Source of the DNA: Rhodopirellula baltica SH 1
GTDB lineage: Bacteria > Planctomycetota > Planctomycetia > Pirellulales > Pirellulaceae
DNA: 64,000 nt
Direction of reading: 5' to 3'
NCBI RefSeq assembly: GCF_000196115.1
Contig: NC_005027.1
Location: forward strand, 1-64,000
Below the pieces are notes generated by a model. It was not told where the DNA came from. It saw nothing but the letters and a program-made list of their open reading frames with translations, and made no database searches. Position 1 is the stretch's first letter. Every line of letters starts with the position of its first letter. Positions 1 to 8,569 of the stretch are shown here, in pieces. Both the position numbers and the translations under genes were made by a program.

Positions 1-2
1 AA

Positions 3-182
3 CTAGCTGTTCGTGGCGGAATCCATCGTTTCTTCCATTTGCTTTTCGTAATCTTCTTGCTCTTGTTGCACTTCGGCTGGCGAGCGGGTGTCTTCGATCA
101 CTTCGTTGCCGCCGCCTCCGCAACCAACAGTGAAGACAGAAACGCTGAACGCAAACAGGGCGGAGAAAAACAATCGCGACAT
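3..182 (-). CDS. small secreted lipoprotein
   Basis: A 59-residue reading frame starts at ATG (180-182, minus strand) and ends at TAG (3-5). It begins MSRLFFSALFAFSVS and continues into a lipobox-like TVGC followed by four glycines, so it should be cleaved and lipidated at the cysteine near residue 21 and anchored in a membrane. The mature part is short, acidic and Gln/Glu-rich (for example EVQQEQEDYEKQMEE), with no recognisable domain. It is the last gene on the minus strand at the window edge, about 220 bp downstream of the Asp/Tyr-rich protein gene and separated from it by a terminator. Function unknown; the lipoprotein call rests on the signal sequence. Confidence 0.7.
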   Translation of the reverse strand: MSRLFFSALFAFSVSVFTVGCGGGGNEVIEDTRSPAEVQQEQEDYEKQMEETMDSATNS

Positions 183-331
183 TACTATTGCTCGATGGAT
201 GCAAGGAATGAGTGTGAAAAACTTGTCCGAGAATTAATTCTTCTACGGATCAGTCCGTGACGCAAGTAGCCACAGCCCAATTTGGTCTTGAGCGAGGGCA
301 TTCGACAAAGTCAGTTGCGTGACCTGAAACC

Positions 332-366
332 AAAAAAAATGCGTTCGGCGAGTTGCCGAACGCATT
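332..366 (-). terminator. rho-independent terminator
   Basis: On the minus strand a perfect 12-bp stem (AATGCGTTCGGC, five-base loop) runs directly into a T-tract (A-run at 332-339 on the plus strand). It lies 33 bp beyond the stop of the Asp/Tyr-rich protein gene, as expected for intrinsic termination of that transcript. Confidence 0.85.
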
Positions 367-398
367 GCGTCATCGACTTGCCAACAAGATCAGTCGAA

Positions 399-1514
399 TC
401 ACTTCTGGGCCATTCGCGAAATCTCAATTGTGTCACCATCCAAGGTCACTTTCGTCGCGAGCAACATCACGCGGTCCTTCACTTGAACGGCGGGACCGTT
501 GATTGTCACTTGGCTACCTTCAGTGATGTTGGTGTCCAAGTCTTGCTTGCGTCCCAAATCGACGAGCATCTTTTTGCCGTCATCGGTTTTGATTTTTGCA
601 AGCTGTCGTTGCTGACCTCGCACATCAACGGTCTTCGTGCTTTCAATCGTGCCCGAGTATTCTCGACCACTGCGTTCAACTTGCATCTGTTGGCCGTTGT
701 GTTCAATCGATCGCGAAAGCAACACGCTCGTATCTCCCGCTTTGAACGGCGAACCCTTGACCGTCAGGGTGTCGTTCAGTTGTGGCATGCGGTCGAGTTG
801 ATCCGCAGGGCCCAAGTCGGCGATCATCGATTTGCCTTCACTTTGGTTCTGAAGTTCCACAACGACATTGGTCGTTGCCGGTGTCTTCACCTTCTTGGCT
901 CGGGTGATCGTTCCGGTGAACGATTGGCTTTTGGCCGATGCGTTCTGTTGATCGGCTTTCTTCTGAGCAGTCTTCTGCGAGTCATTTTGCTCAGCACTGT
1001 TTGAGAACGAGATATACGTGGCGTCGTCGTAGATGCCATCGCCATCGGTGTCTGTGTACGAAGCGAAGGCGTCGTACACGCCGTCGTTGTCGTAGTCGTA
1101 GTAGTTCGAGGTGTACTCGTAGTTGCCGTCGTTGTTGGAGTCACCGTAGTCCGAGTACCCGTGGTCGTAGTAATCGTAGAACCAAGTGTCACTCGAATCA
1201 GTATCGGCGTAGTACCCGTGATCTTTGTTGGTCCAGTCGATGTCGTTGTCTGAGTCGCTGGACGTCAGGGCTTCATCGCGGTCGTACGTTTCGTTGTCCC
1301 ACCGTCCGATCGCTTCGTCGGTTGGGTTGTAATCATTTCCGTCGAACCATTCGCTGACGTCATACCAGGCATCGTCCTCGTAATAAGGCGATCCGGTTTC
1401 CCATTCCCATCCGAAACCTGCTTTCGCGGTGGATGCAGCGGCCAGTGGCGTGATCAGTCCGGCCGCAACAGCAAGTACAAGACGTCGTTGGCGTGTAGGT
1501 AGTCGCTTAGTCAT
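399..1514 (-). CDS. secreted Asp/Tyr-rich protein with C-terminal repeat
   Basis: This 371-residue protein has a signal peptide (residues about 1-32, ending AASTAKA). A very acidic, Tyr-, Asp- and Asn-rich region follows (about 35-175) with thrombospondin-3/EF-hand-like calcium-loop motifs such as DYDNDGVYD and DTDGDGIYD. A Lys/Gln-rich linker comes next. Residues about 198-367 form two similar copies of about 80 residues, each with SGTI near the start, then ADLG or VDLG and a later GP or GS turn. The ATG has a good AGGAG ribosome site 6-9 bp upstream. It is probably an exported Ca2+-binding or cell-envelope protein; the binding is inferred from the Asp-rich loops, and the repeat domain is not one I can name. 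A strong terminator follows the gene. Confidence 0.8.
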   Translation of the reverse strand: MTKRLPTRQRRLVLAVAAGLITPLAAASTAKAGFGWEWETGSPYYEDDAWYDVSEWFDGNDYNPTDEAIGRWDNETYDRDEALTSSDSDNDIDWTNKDHGYYADTDSSDTWFYDYYDHGYSDYGDSNNDGNYEYTSNYYDYDNDGVYDAFASYTDTDGDGIYDDATYISFSNSAEQNDSQKTAQKKADQQNASAKSQSFTGTITRAKKVKTPATTNVVVELQNQSEGKSMIADLGPADQLDRMPQLNDTLTVKGSPFKAGDTSVLLSRSIEHNGQQMQVERSGREYSGTIESTKTVDVRGQQRQLAKIKTDDGKKMLVDLGRKQDLDTNITEGSQVTINGPAVQVKDRVMLLATKVTLDGDTIEISRMAQK

Positions 1515-1732
1515 TTCGGTCTCCTGTGTAGGGGCACAAATTGACGCGTGCGTTCACGTTCACAGAGCGTCGTTCAGGAGACAAATGGCCGCAAAGTCGA
1601 TGCCAAAAAAGACATTGGCGCAGCGAGAGTTGCGCAACCAAATCGCTTTGGCGGGAAACTCTCAGGCGTTGCAGCGGGCCGCGGTGGAAAGCAAAAAGTC
1701 CAGTGATTCCCGCTGCGAAACGCTGTTGTGGA

Positions 1733-4700
1733 TCAGCCCATTTCAGCCTTGATCAGGTCGATCAAGTCTTGCGTTTGCAACTTCGCGGCGGCATCGGTGC
1801 CATCCAAGATGCCGGCAACGAGCTCTCGCTTGTCTGCATGCAACTGAAGGATTTGCTCCTCGATCGTTCGCTCAGCGACCAATCGATAAACCGTCACCGC
1901 ACGTTCTTGCCCAATGCGGTGCGCTCGGTCAGTTGCTTGGTCTTCGACGGCGGGATTCCACCATGGATCCAAGTGCAACACATAGTCAGCCGCGGTCAGG
2001 TTCAAACCGGTTCCACCAGCCTTCAATGAGATCAAGAACAGATCGCCTTCGCCGTTTTGGAAAGCATCGACGCGGCGTTGTCGTTCGTGCGACGGAGTGG
2101 CACCATCAAGGTACTGATACGATATTCCACGTTCGTCCAAAGCGGCTCGCACCACGCTGAGGTGTTTGACGAATTGGCTGAACACGAGGGCGCGGTGATC
2201 ACCTTCGCGAAGCTCTTCCACCAGTGACAAGAACAGTTGCAATTTGGAAGAGGTTCCCTTCCAGCTTGGTTCGACCAACGATGGGTGACAGGCAAGTTGA
2301 CGCAGACGGGTCAACCATGACAGTGTTTGAATTCGACGCCGGCCTTCGTGCGATGGTGCTCCGCCGCCCGCGGTCAATTCCGCTAGCGCGGCCAAACGAG
2401 CGTCTTCGTAAAGTTTGCGTTCGGGCGCCGACAATTCCGCGCGAAGCGTGATCTCGGTTCGAGGCGGCAATTCTTTCAGCACTTTGTCTTTGGTCCGGCG
2501 CAACACAAATGGGCGAACCAAACGCGCCAACGATTCACGGCGATCCGCGTCGCTGTGTCGTTCAATCGGTTCGGCGAATCGACTTCGGAATCTTTGCCAT
2601 GATCCGAGCAAGCCGGGACTCAACGTTCGGAAGAGACTCCACAACTCGCCGAGGTGATTCTCCAGTGGCGTACCGGAAAGCCCCAAACGCCAATCCGCTT
2701 GGATCGTTCGAATGGCTTGCGAAGTTTTGGTTTGCGAGTTCTTGATGAATTGAGCTTCGTCGAGCACCAACGTGTGCCAACCTCGCGAAGCGAATCGTTT
2801 CGCGTCGCGTTGCAGCAATTGGTAGCTGACAATCAGCAAGTCGTTCGGGCCCGCGGTCTTGATGACTTCGTCTCGATCGCAATCGCGGTAAAGCTTGCCG
2901 GTCAACGCGGGAGTGAATTTCTCCGCTTCTCGGACCCAGTTCTCACCGACACTGGTTGGCGCCACGACCAACGCGGGGCCAACGGGGCCACGTTCGACCA
3001 AGATGCCAAGCGTCTGAACCGTTTTACCGAGACCCATGTCATCGGCCAAAACACCACCGACGCCCCAGCGACTCAAACGAGCCAACCATCGGTAGCCGTC
3101 CAACTGGTAATCACGAAGCGTTGCGTCCAAGCCTTCCGGACGATCGGGCGACCAATCCTGAAGCGAATCGAGACGCTCAATCGCTTGGTGCCAAGCCGCG
3201 GTTGTTTCCAGCGTCACGTCGTCGCCAAGAACGTCGCGAGCCAATGGCACGGCCGCTCCGGCCAATCGCAGTTGTCCTTTCTCGCTGACCAGCGTATCGC
3301 CCAACTGAGTCAAACGTTTGCGAAACGCCTCGCTGATTTTCGCGAAACGGCGATCGCCGACACGGACGAGTTGCCGGTCTTCGCGGACCGCCATTAACAG
3401 ATCTTGCAGTGGCACGTCGACACCATCGACGGTCACGGTTCCCGTCATGCCGAACCAGTCCGGTGAGTCATCGATTTTGATTCGTAGGGACTTCGGTGTG
3501 ATCTCACCACGAACGCGGAACGTTTCTCCTTCGGGCCAAACGATTCGGGGTGATTCATCACCGGCGTCATGCAAACGACCGAGCAAATCCAATGCGGCGT
3601 GATCGGTCAGCGCGACCCACTCCATAGTGCTTTCGTGAGACAGGCGGCTGAGTCCAAAACGTTGCACAATCTTTTCGGCAGATTCCAATTCCGCTTTCAA
3701 ATCGCGTTGCAATCGAATCGGACCGGTCTCGGCCAGGCACGGCACCAACTCGGGAGCATCCCCAGGAATCAACGAATCTCGTAAACGTGACTCGTACACC
3801 CGCAGAGATACCTTCAGTCCTGCCCCCGGACGCGGACGCATTTGCAGCACCAACTCACACGGAGCCGGAACGATTGGGCCGGCCAATTGCGGTGGCAACT
3901 CCACTCGAATCAGCGAGTCGATCGATCCAGCGGCCAGAGCCAAACGCGAAGCGGTCGCGTGATCAAGCAGGGTGTCGCGGTAATCGCCGCGCAGCAAGAA
4001 CTGAATGATCCCGATCGCGGCGGGATCGGCCAGTGTGCACAGGACGATGCGGTCTTCGTCGGCGTCGGCCAAAATGATCGCCGGCTCGACGGGGCTCAGT
4101 CCGCCGACAACGATCTCGCACTTTTGCACATCGATGTCGATTCCGTCGACCGACAGTCGCGGTTGGAATTGCACCTCGACCTTTTCGTCATCGGGAATCA
4201 AATCGTCGGGGATCAAACCATCAGCGGATGGAGCCTCGATGGAGTCGAGTTCCGATTCGGGCATCGTCATCGTTGCGGTGACGTTGCCCAATAACTCATC
4301 GGCCGATTTACCCGAACGTTTGCCTGATGACTTGCGAGTGGTTTTTGCCGCGGTCTTTTTCTTCGAAGCTTCGCCGTCGGTTTGGCTTTTGGATGCTTTG
4401 GGTTTCTTGGACTGTTCGACTTCGACGGGCTGCAACGTCAACAACAACTGACTGCAGAAAACTTCCACGGGAAGTGCGTTTTGATCGTCCCAGGCAACAT
4501 TCTCGTGGCCGGCCAGCATTCGCAAGGCTTCGAAGATGGCGTAGTTGTCGTCATGAACGCCGTGTGTCGGCACCGACGTCAGCGATGCGATCTTGCTGTC
4601 CAGTGGATCGGTCAACAAGTTTTGATCCAGCAAATCAAAGCTGCGGACTTCGCGACCCTTCGTCCAACCCTTGCCACCCTTGCGTTGCTTTTGTTCAAAC

Positions 4701-5263
4701 GGCGTGATTGTCAGTGGTGCCGTTTGCGATGCCATGTTCACGCGAACTCGCCATTGCAAACGAGTGGGTTCAGCGTCTTCGGCGGGTGCCGGTCGCGAAT
4801 TTTTAGCTCGTCGCAACAGTTCATCAACGAACTGCTTGCCCGCCGCGACCGCGTCAGCTTTCAGGCCGCCCAAAAATTCGATCAGCTGCCCGTTGCCGTT
4901 TCTGCGAGCGATTTGTTCTTGCAACCACCACGCGGCGGCCAGTGTGTGCGGGCACGAATTGTCTCGCAGAAAAGCCACGCATCCGCACTGGCATTCGCTG
5001 GACAGTTCGCCGACTCCGCCGGGATCGTCCTCGTCGACTTGCGGGACGATTTCGAGAGCAACGGTTTGCTGCTTTTCTCGGTTGCCAACCACTTGGAAAT
5101 CAAAGCGAACACCGTTGTCGCCTTGAGTCAGGGTTGGGGTCTTCACCGTCAGCATTGCTGCGCGGGAATCGAAACCCTGGTCGTGCGAATCAACGAGACG
5201 CTCCACCGCCTCGCCCATCAGCAATCCAAGCGATCCGAGTTGGTCTTCCGCGATCCAGTCCAT
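1733..5263 (-). CDS. SNF2-family helicase with N-terminal SWIM zinc finger
   Basis: The 1176-residue protein is a superfamily 2 DNA-dependent ATPase of the bacterial SWIM/SNF2 type. A SWIM zinc finger lies near residues 91-106 (CxC then CPH). A Lys/Ser-rich linker occupies about 283-322. The ATPase core starts around 700: Walker A DDMGLGKT (Lys about 747), then LVLDEAQ (about 835) and LGLSGTPLEN. The second lobe carries LISLKAGGTGLNLTAADYV and QATDRAHRIGQ near 1100. Such proteins translocate on duplex DNA and remodel DNA-protein complexes; the bacterial members are linked to transcription recycling or repair, the exact role here being unknown. The start is ATG at 5263 with a weak ribosome site. 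The gene stands alone, with 218 bp on its downstream side. Confidence 0.95.
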   Translation of the reverse strand: MDWIAEDQLGSLGLLMGEAVERLVDSHDQGFDSRAAMLTVKTPTLTQGDNGVRFDFQVVGNREKQQTVALEIVPQVDEDDPGGVGELSSECQCGCVAFLRDNSCPHTLAAAWWLQEQIARRNGNGQLIEFLGGLKADAVAAGKQFVDELLRRAKNSRPAPAEDAEPTRLQWRVRVNMASQTAPLTITPFEQKQRKGGKGWTKGREVRSFDLLDQNLLTDPLDSKIASLTSVPTHGVHDDNYAIFEALRMLAGHENVAWDDQNALPVEVFCSQLLLTLQPVEVEQSKKPKASKSQTDGEASKKKTAAKTTRKSSGKRSGKSADELLGNVTATMTMPESELDSIEAPSADGLIPDDLIPDDEKVEVQFQPRLSVDGIDIDVQKCEIVVGGLSPVEPAIILADADEDRIVLCTLADPAAIGIIQFLLRGDYRDTLLDHATASRLALAAGSIDSLIRVELPPQLAGPIVPAPCELVLQMRPRPGAGLKVSLRVYESRLRDSLIPGDAPELVPCLAETGPIRLQRDLKAELESAEKIVQRFGLSRLSHESTMEWVALTDHAALDLLGRLHDAGDESPRIVWPEGETFRVRGEITPKSLRIKIDDSPDWFGMTGTVTVDGVDVPLQDLLMAVREDRQLVRVGDRRFAKISEAFRKRLTQLGDTLVSEKGQLRLAGAAVPLARDVLGDDVTLETTAAWHQAIERLDSLQDWSPDRPEGLDATLRDYQLDGYRWLARLSRWGVGGVLADDMGLGKTVQTLGILVERGPVGPALVVAPTSVGENWVREAEKFTPALTGKLYRDCDRDEVIKTAGPNDLLIVSYQLLQRDAKRFASRGWHTLVLDEAQFIKNSQTKTSQAIRTIQADWRLGLSGTPLENHLGELWSLFRTLSPGLLGSWQRFRSRFAEPIERHSDADRRESLARLVRPFVLRRTKDKVLKELPPRTEITLRAELSAPERKLYEDARLAALAELTAGGGAPSHEGRRRIQTLSWLTRLRQLACHPSLVEPSWKGTSSKLQLFLSLVEELREGDHRALVFSQFVKHLSVVRAALDERGISYQYLDGATPSHERQRRVDAFQNGEGDLFLISLKAGGTGLNLTAADYVLHLDPWWNPAVEDQATDRAHRIGQERAVTVYRLVAERTIEEQILQLHADKRELVAGILDGTDAAAKLQTQDLIDLIKAEMG

Positions 5264-5835
5264 GCGTGTTGCTTCTCAGAAGGTGCAATTCAAAAAACGA
5301 GCGAAACAGGTTACACGCGATGACGGCGTAAAGCGATGGTGCAAAGCGACAACCTCCCACGTCGGAGCTCAATGGACGATTCGTCCCCCAAAGGGTGCTC
5401 TTGTGCCTCGAACCAGCCATCTCGCGGCGACTGACCGAACCGACTACTATGATGGCGCTAAGGCGAAAGCCGGCGGAGTGGCACCGGTCGCGTGCCAAAC
5501 CATCCCACCCGGCCCCTTTTCAGATCGACTCGGTTGTTTCCAGCCCGGTTGGACAAAGGTGGTTGTTCACACGTTGTGTGCGGGAGTTCCTTGGGAATGA
5601 CACTCGGACAAGACACTTTGTTGCCAGGGATCGTTCCGGAGGGGATTTTCGGACAATCCTTCGAAAGTTGAGGATCGCTTGATTCAGGCGTTTCCATCAA
5701 CTCGAACGAACGTCGGGGAAACGGATGGCGGGCGACAGGGGTGAGCCGCACCGTCTCGGTTGCCAGGATGGTCCTGAGTAACGTTTCGGACGTTTCCCGA
5801 TAGTTTTTTGTTCGGTCTTTGAATCGCTGGTTGCC
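5264..5835. other. intergenic region between divergent genes
   Basis: About 570 bp separate the start of the SNF2 gene (minus) from the start of the GH10-like gene (plus). Only short overlapping reading frames without domain signals or convincing ribosome sites are present. The promoters of both divergent genes must lie here, but I see no clear -35/-10 pair or operator. Confidence 0.5.
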
Positions 5836-7386
5836 ATGGGGCAAATGCATTTTGATGTCCCTGACGCAGCGAACGAGTTCTTTGAATCGACTCGTTGGGA
5901 AGACGCGTATCTATGCGGCATCGAAGGGGTGCCGTGGCAGTCGCGGAATTCTTACTCGAACGGCCGCTTCACGCTGACTCGCGGCGTCGATACATCGGCC
6001 AAATTGTTCCTGACTTGCCCAATTCCCTCCATCGGGTATCGCCAACTCAGCACATGCAGTTTGCGTTGTCTGGACCGTTCCCACCGACTGTTTGTCGAAT
6101 TGGCTCGGGGAAGTTGTTATCGCGTTCGTGTTCAAGCCGATGTCTGGCAACGCGGCGGGTTGGTTCTCAGTGATCGATTCGACGACTTCTTAACGCGAGG
6201 CACCAAGCGTTTTCTGGATGCGGCGCAGTGTGCCCCAGACGATCCGTCGTGCGTGGATGCCGCCTTGGAAGCCATCGAAGCTCTCGAGCACGCCTCCAAC
6301 GAACTGGGCGATCTGTTCTCGACTCAGTCCGTTGCCTATCGCCGTAGTCGCGAAACTCGGTTGAGCACCATGTTGGCCGTCGGAGTCTTGCCGCCGCTGC
6401 CTGCCACCGAAGTCACCGCGGACATGCAATCCGGGCGTGCCAGCAATTCAATTGACGAACAAGCCACCATCACGCGAGCGTTCAACGCCGCCGCGGTTCG
6501 AATCAGCTGGGGCGAAATCGAAACCGATTCGGGGCGTCCGAATTACGAACCCACCGATGAAGCCCTGACCGCGTGTGCCCAAATGGGACTGCGTGTGATC
6601 GGCGGACCGGTTATCGATTACCGCAAAGGTCTGCTGCCGGATTGGTTGACTTTGTTGGACGACGACTTCGACAAGTTGATGTCGACAATGACCAGCTTCG
6701 TCGAGAAAACGGTCGTGCAATTTCGCGGACGCGTGAACCTTTGGAACGCCGCCTCCGGACTGAACGTCGCCGGACCGCTCGGTTTTGACGATGAACAAGT
6801 CATGCGGTTTTCGATCGGAATTTTGCAGACGATCCGGCGATGCGATCCGAACACGCCCGTTCTGATGTCCCTGGACCAACCTTGTGGCGAATACCTCGCC
6901 CGCGATGAACAAGGGATCAGCCCGCTGCACTTCGCCGATGCTTTGCTGCGAAGCGGTTTGGGGTTGGCTGGGATCGGATTGAATTTCCGGTTTGGTTTCG
7001 ACGACGGTGACACTCACCCTCGATCGGCGGTCGAGTTCGGGCAAATGATCGACCGTTGGGGAACCCTGAACGCTCCGCTGATGGTTCAGTTGTCCGTCGC
7101 CGGCGCACCCGGTAAAGACGCCGCCGCACGATTGCCGATTCAAACACGGCCGTTGTCACCCGAAATCAATGGCGAGCCCGACGCTTGGGCGAAGGCTCAG
7201 ATTGAATTTGTGCAACCACTGATTGAGACGTTGCTATCCAAGCAAATCGTTCACGCGGTGGTGTGGGACGGTTGGTCGGACCAGCATCCTCACATGACGC
7301 CGCACGCGGGAGTGATCGATGCCAAAGGCCGACCACGTCCGATGCTTGCCTACCTCACCAAAATCCGCGAAGAGATGTTGATCTGA
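5836..7386 (+). CDS. GH10-like TIM-barrel protein lacking the catalytic glutamates
   Basis: The 516-residue protein has an N-terminal beta-rich domain (about 1-175) and a C-terminal half resembling glycoside hydrolase family 10 (about 175-510), for example AVRISWGEIE (220-229), NYEPTDEAL and a terminal WDGWSDQHP. In true GH10 xylanases the acid/base Glu sits in a WDVxNE strand and the nucleophile in an ITELD strand. Here the corresponding positions read LWNAASG (302-308) and LMVQLSVAG (415-423), so both catalytic Glu appear replaced. There is no signal peptide, which suggests a cytoplasmic location. I infer a non-catalytic carbohydrate-binding or structural role, or a diverged active site. 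The start at ATG 5836 is uncertain because a second in-frame ATG lies three codons on. Confidence 0.7.
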   Translation: MGQMHFDVPDAANEFFESTRWEDAYLCGIEGVPWQSRNSYSNGRFTLTRGVDTSAKLFLTCPIPSIGYRQLSTCSLRCLDRSHRLFVELARGSCYRVRVQADVWQRGGLVLSDRFDDFLTRGTKRFLDAAQCAPDDPSCVDAALEAIEALEHASNELGDLFSTQSVAYRRSRETRLSTMLAVGVLPPLPATEVTADMQSGRASNSIDEQATITRAFNAAAVRISWGEIETDSGRPNYEPTDEALTACAQMGLRVIGGPVIDYRKGLLPDWLTLLDDDFDKLMSTMTSFVEKTVVQFRGRVNLWNAASGLNVAGPLGFDDEQVMRFSIGILQTIRRCDPNTPVLMSLDQPCGEYLARDEQGISPLHFADALLRSGLGLAGIGLNFRFGFDDGDTHPRSAVEFGQMIDRWGTLNAPLMVQLSVAGAPGKDAAARLPIQTRPLSPEINGEPDAWAKAQIEFVQPLIETLLSKQIVHAVVWDGWSDQHPHMTPHAGVIDAKGRPRPMLAYLTKIREEMLI

Positions 7387-7410
7387 AAGCGGAGGGTGTC
7401 TTTCCTTGCT

Positions 7411-8510
7411 GACGCGTCAGGTTGGGACAGAAATGTAGGCCAGGTTGTACCTGGCGGGGTGTATGGACGGACATCGCTGAGTCTTGCGTGACCGGCTGGG
7501 CGGCTCGCTTTGTTCCAAAGCATCGGCTGGGTGCCAGGTAATGACCTGGCCTACGTTGGTAGCTTCGCCAGTATTCAGACGTGTCCCTCGCTGACGCGTC
7601 GGGTTGGGACAGAAATGTAGTCCAGGTTGTACCTGGCGGGATGAATGGACGGACATCGCTGAGTCTTGCGTGACCGGCTGGACGGCTCGCTTTGTTCCAA
7701 AGCATCGGCTGGGTGCCAGGTAATGACCTGGCCTACGTTGGTGGCTTCGCCAGAATTCAGACGTGTCTCTCGCTGACGCGTCGGGTTGGGACAAATATGT
7801 AGGCCAGGTTGTACCTGGCGGGGTGAATGGACGGACATCGCTGAGTCTTGCGTGACCGGCTGGACGGCCCGCTTTGTTCCAAAGCGTCGGCTGGGTGCCA
7901 GGTAATGACCTGGCCTACGTTGGTGGCTTCGCCAGAATTCAGACGTGTCTCTCGCTGACGCGTCGGGTTGGGACAAATATGTAGGCCAGGTTGTACCTGG
8001 CGGGGTGAATGGACGGACATCGCTGAGTCTTGCGTGACCGGCTGGACGGCCCGCTTTGTTCCAAAGCATCGGCTGGGTGCCAGGTAATGACCTGGCCTAC
8101 GTTGGTGGCTTCGCCAGTATTCAGACGTGTCCTTCGCTGACGCGTCGGGTTGGGACAGAAATGTAGGCCAGGTTGTACCTGGCGGGGTGAATGGACGGAC
8201 ATCGCTGAGCCTTGCGTGACCGGCTGGACGGCTCGCTTTGTTCCAAAGCATCGGCTGGGTGCCAGGTAATGACCTTGTCTACGTTGGTGGCTTCGCCAGA
8301 ATTCAGACGTGTCTCTCGCTGACGCGTCGGGTTGGGACAGAGATGTAGGCCAGGTTGTACCTGGCTGGGTGAATGGACGAACATCGCTGAGTCTTGCGTG
8401 ACCGGCTGGACGGCTCGCTCTGTTCCAAAGCATCGGCTGGGTGCCAGGTAATGACCTGGCCTACGTTGGTGGCTTCGCCAAAATTCAGACGTGTCCCTCG
8501 CGGACGCGTC
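7411..8510. repeat. six tandem 182-bp repeats plus a partial seventh
   Basis: Near-identical units begin with GACGCGTC at 7411, 7593, 7775, 7957, 8139 and 8321, an exact 182-bp period; a seventh start at 8503 breaks off after about 10 bp. Each unit carries two short hairpins with GCCAGGT/ACCTGGC stems (GTAGGCCAGGTTGTACCTGGC and GCCAGGTAATGACCTGGC) that are also complementary to each other, about 90 bp apart. Open frames on the minus strand across the array are repeat translations overlapping in register, not genes. The array fills the gap between the convergent GH10-like and coiled-coil genes. Confidence 0.95.
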
Positions 8511-8569
8511 GGGATTTCATTTCGACGGACTTGGAAATCCATCGTCCTGGGAGTGTTGCTTTTGCAACG

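Noticed and set aside
7411-8510. The 182-bp array as a CRISPR
   Set aside because: Units are far too long and have no short repeat alternating with unique spacers; no cas gene is present.
7355-8542. Overlapping minus-strand frames of 80-164 codons across the 182-bp repeats
   Set aside because: They are translations of the repeat in successive registers, all nearly identical, with no ribosome site; the DNA repeat explains them.
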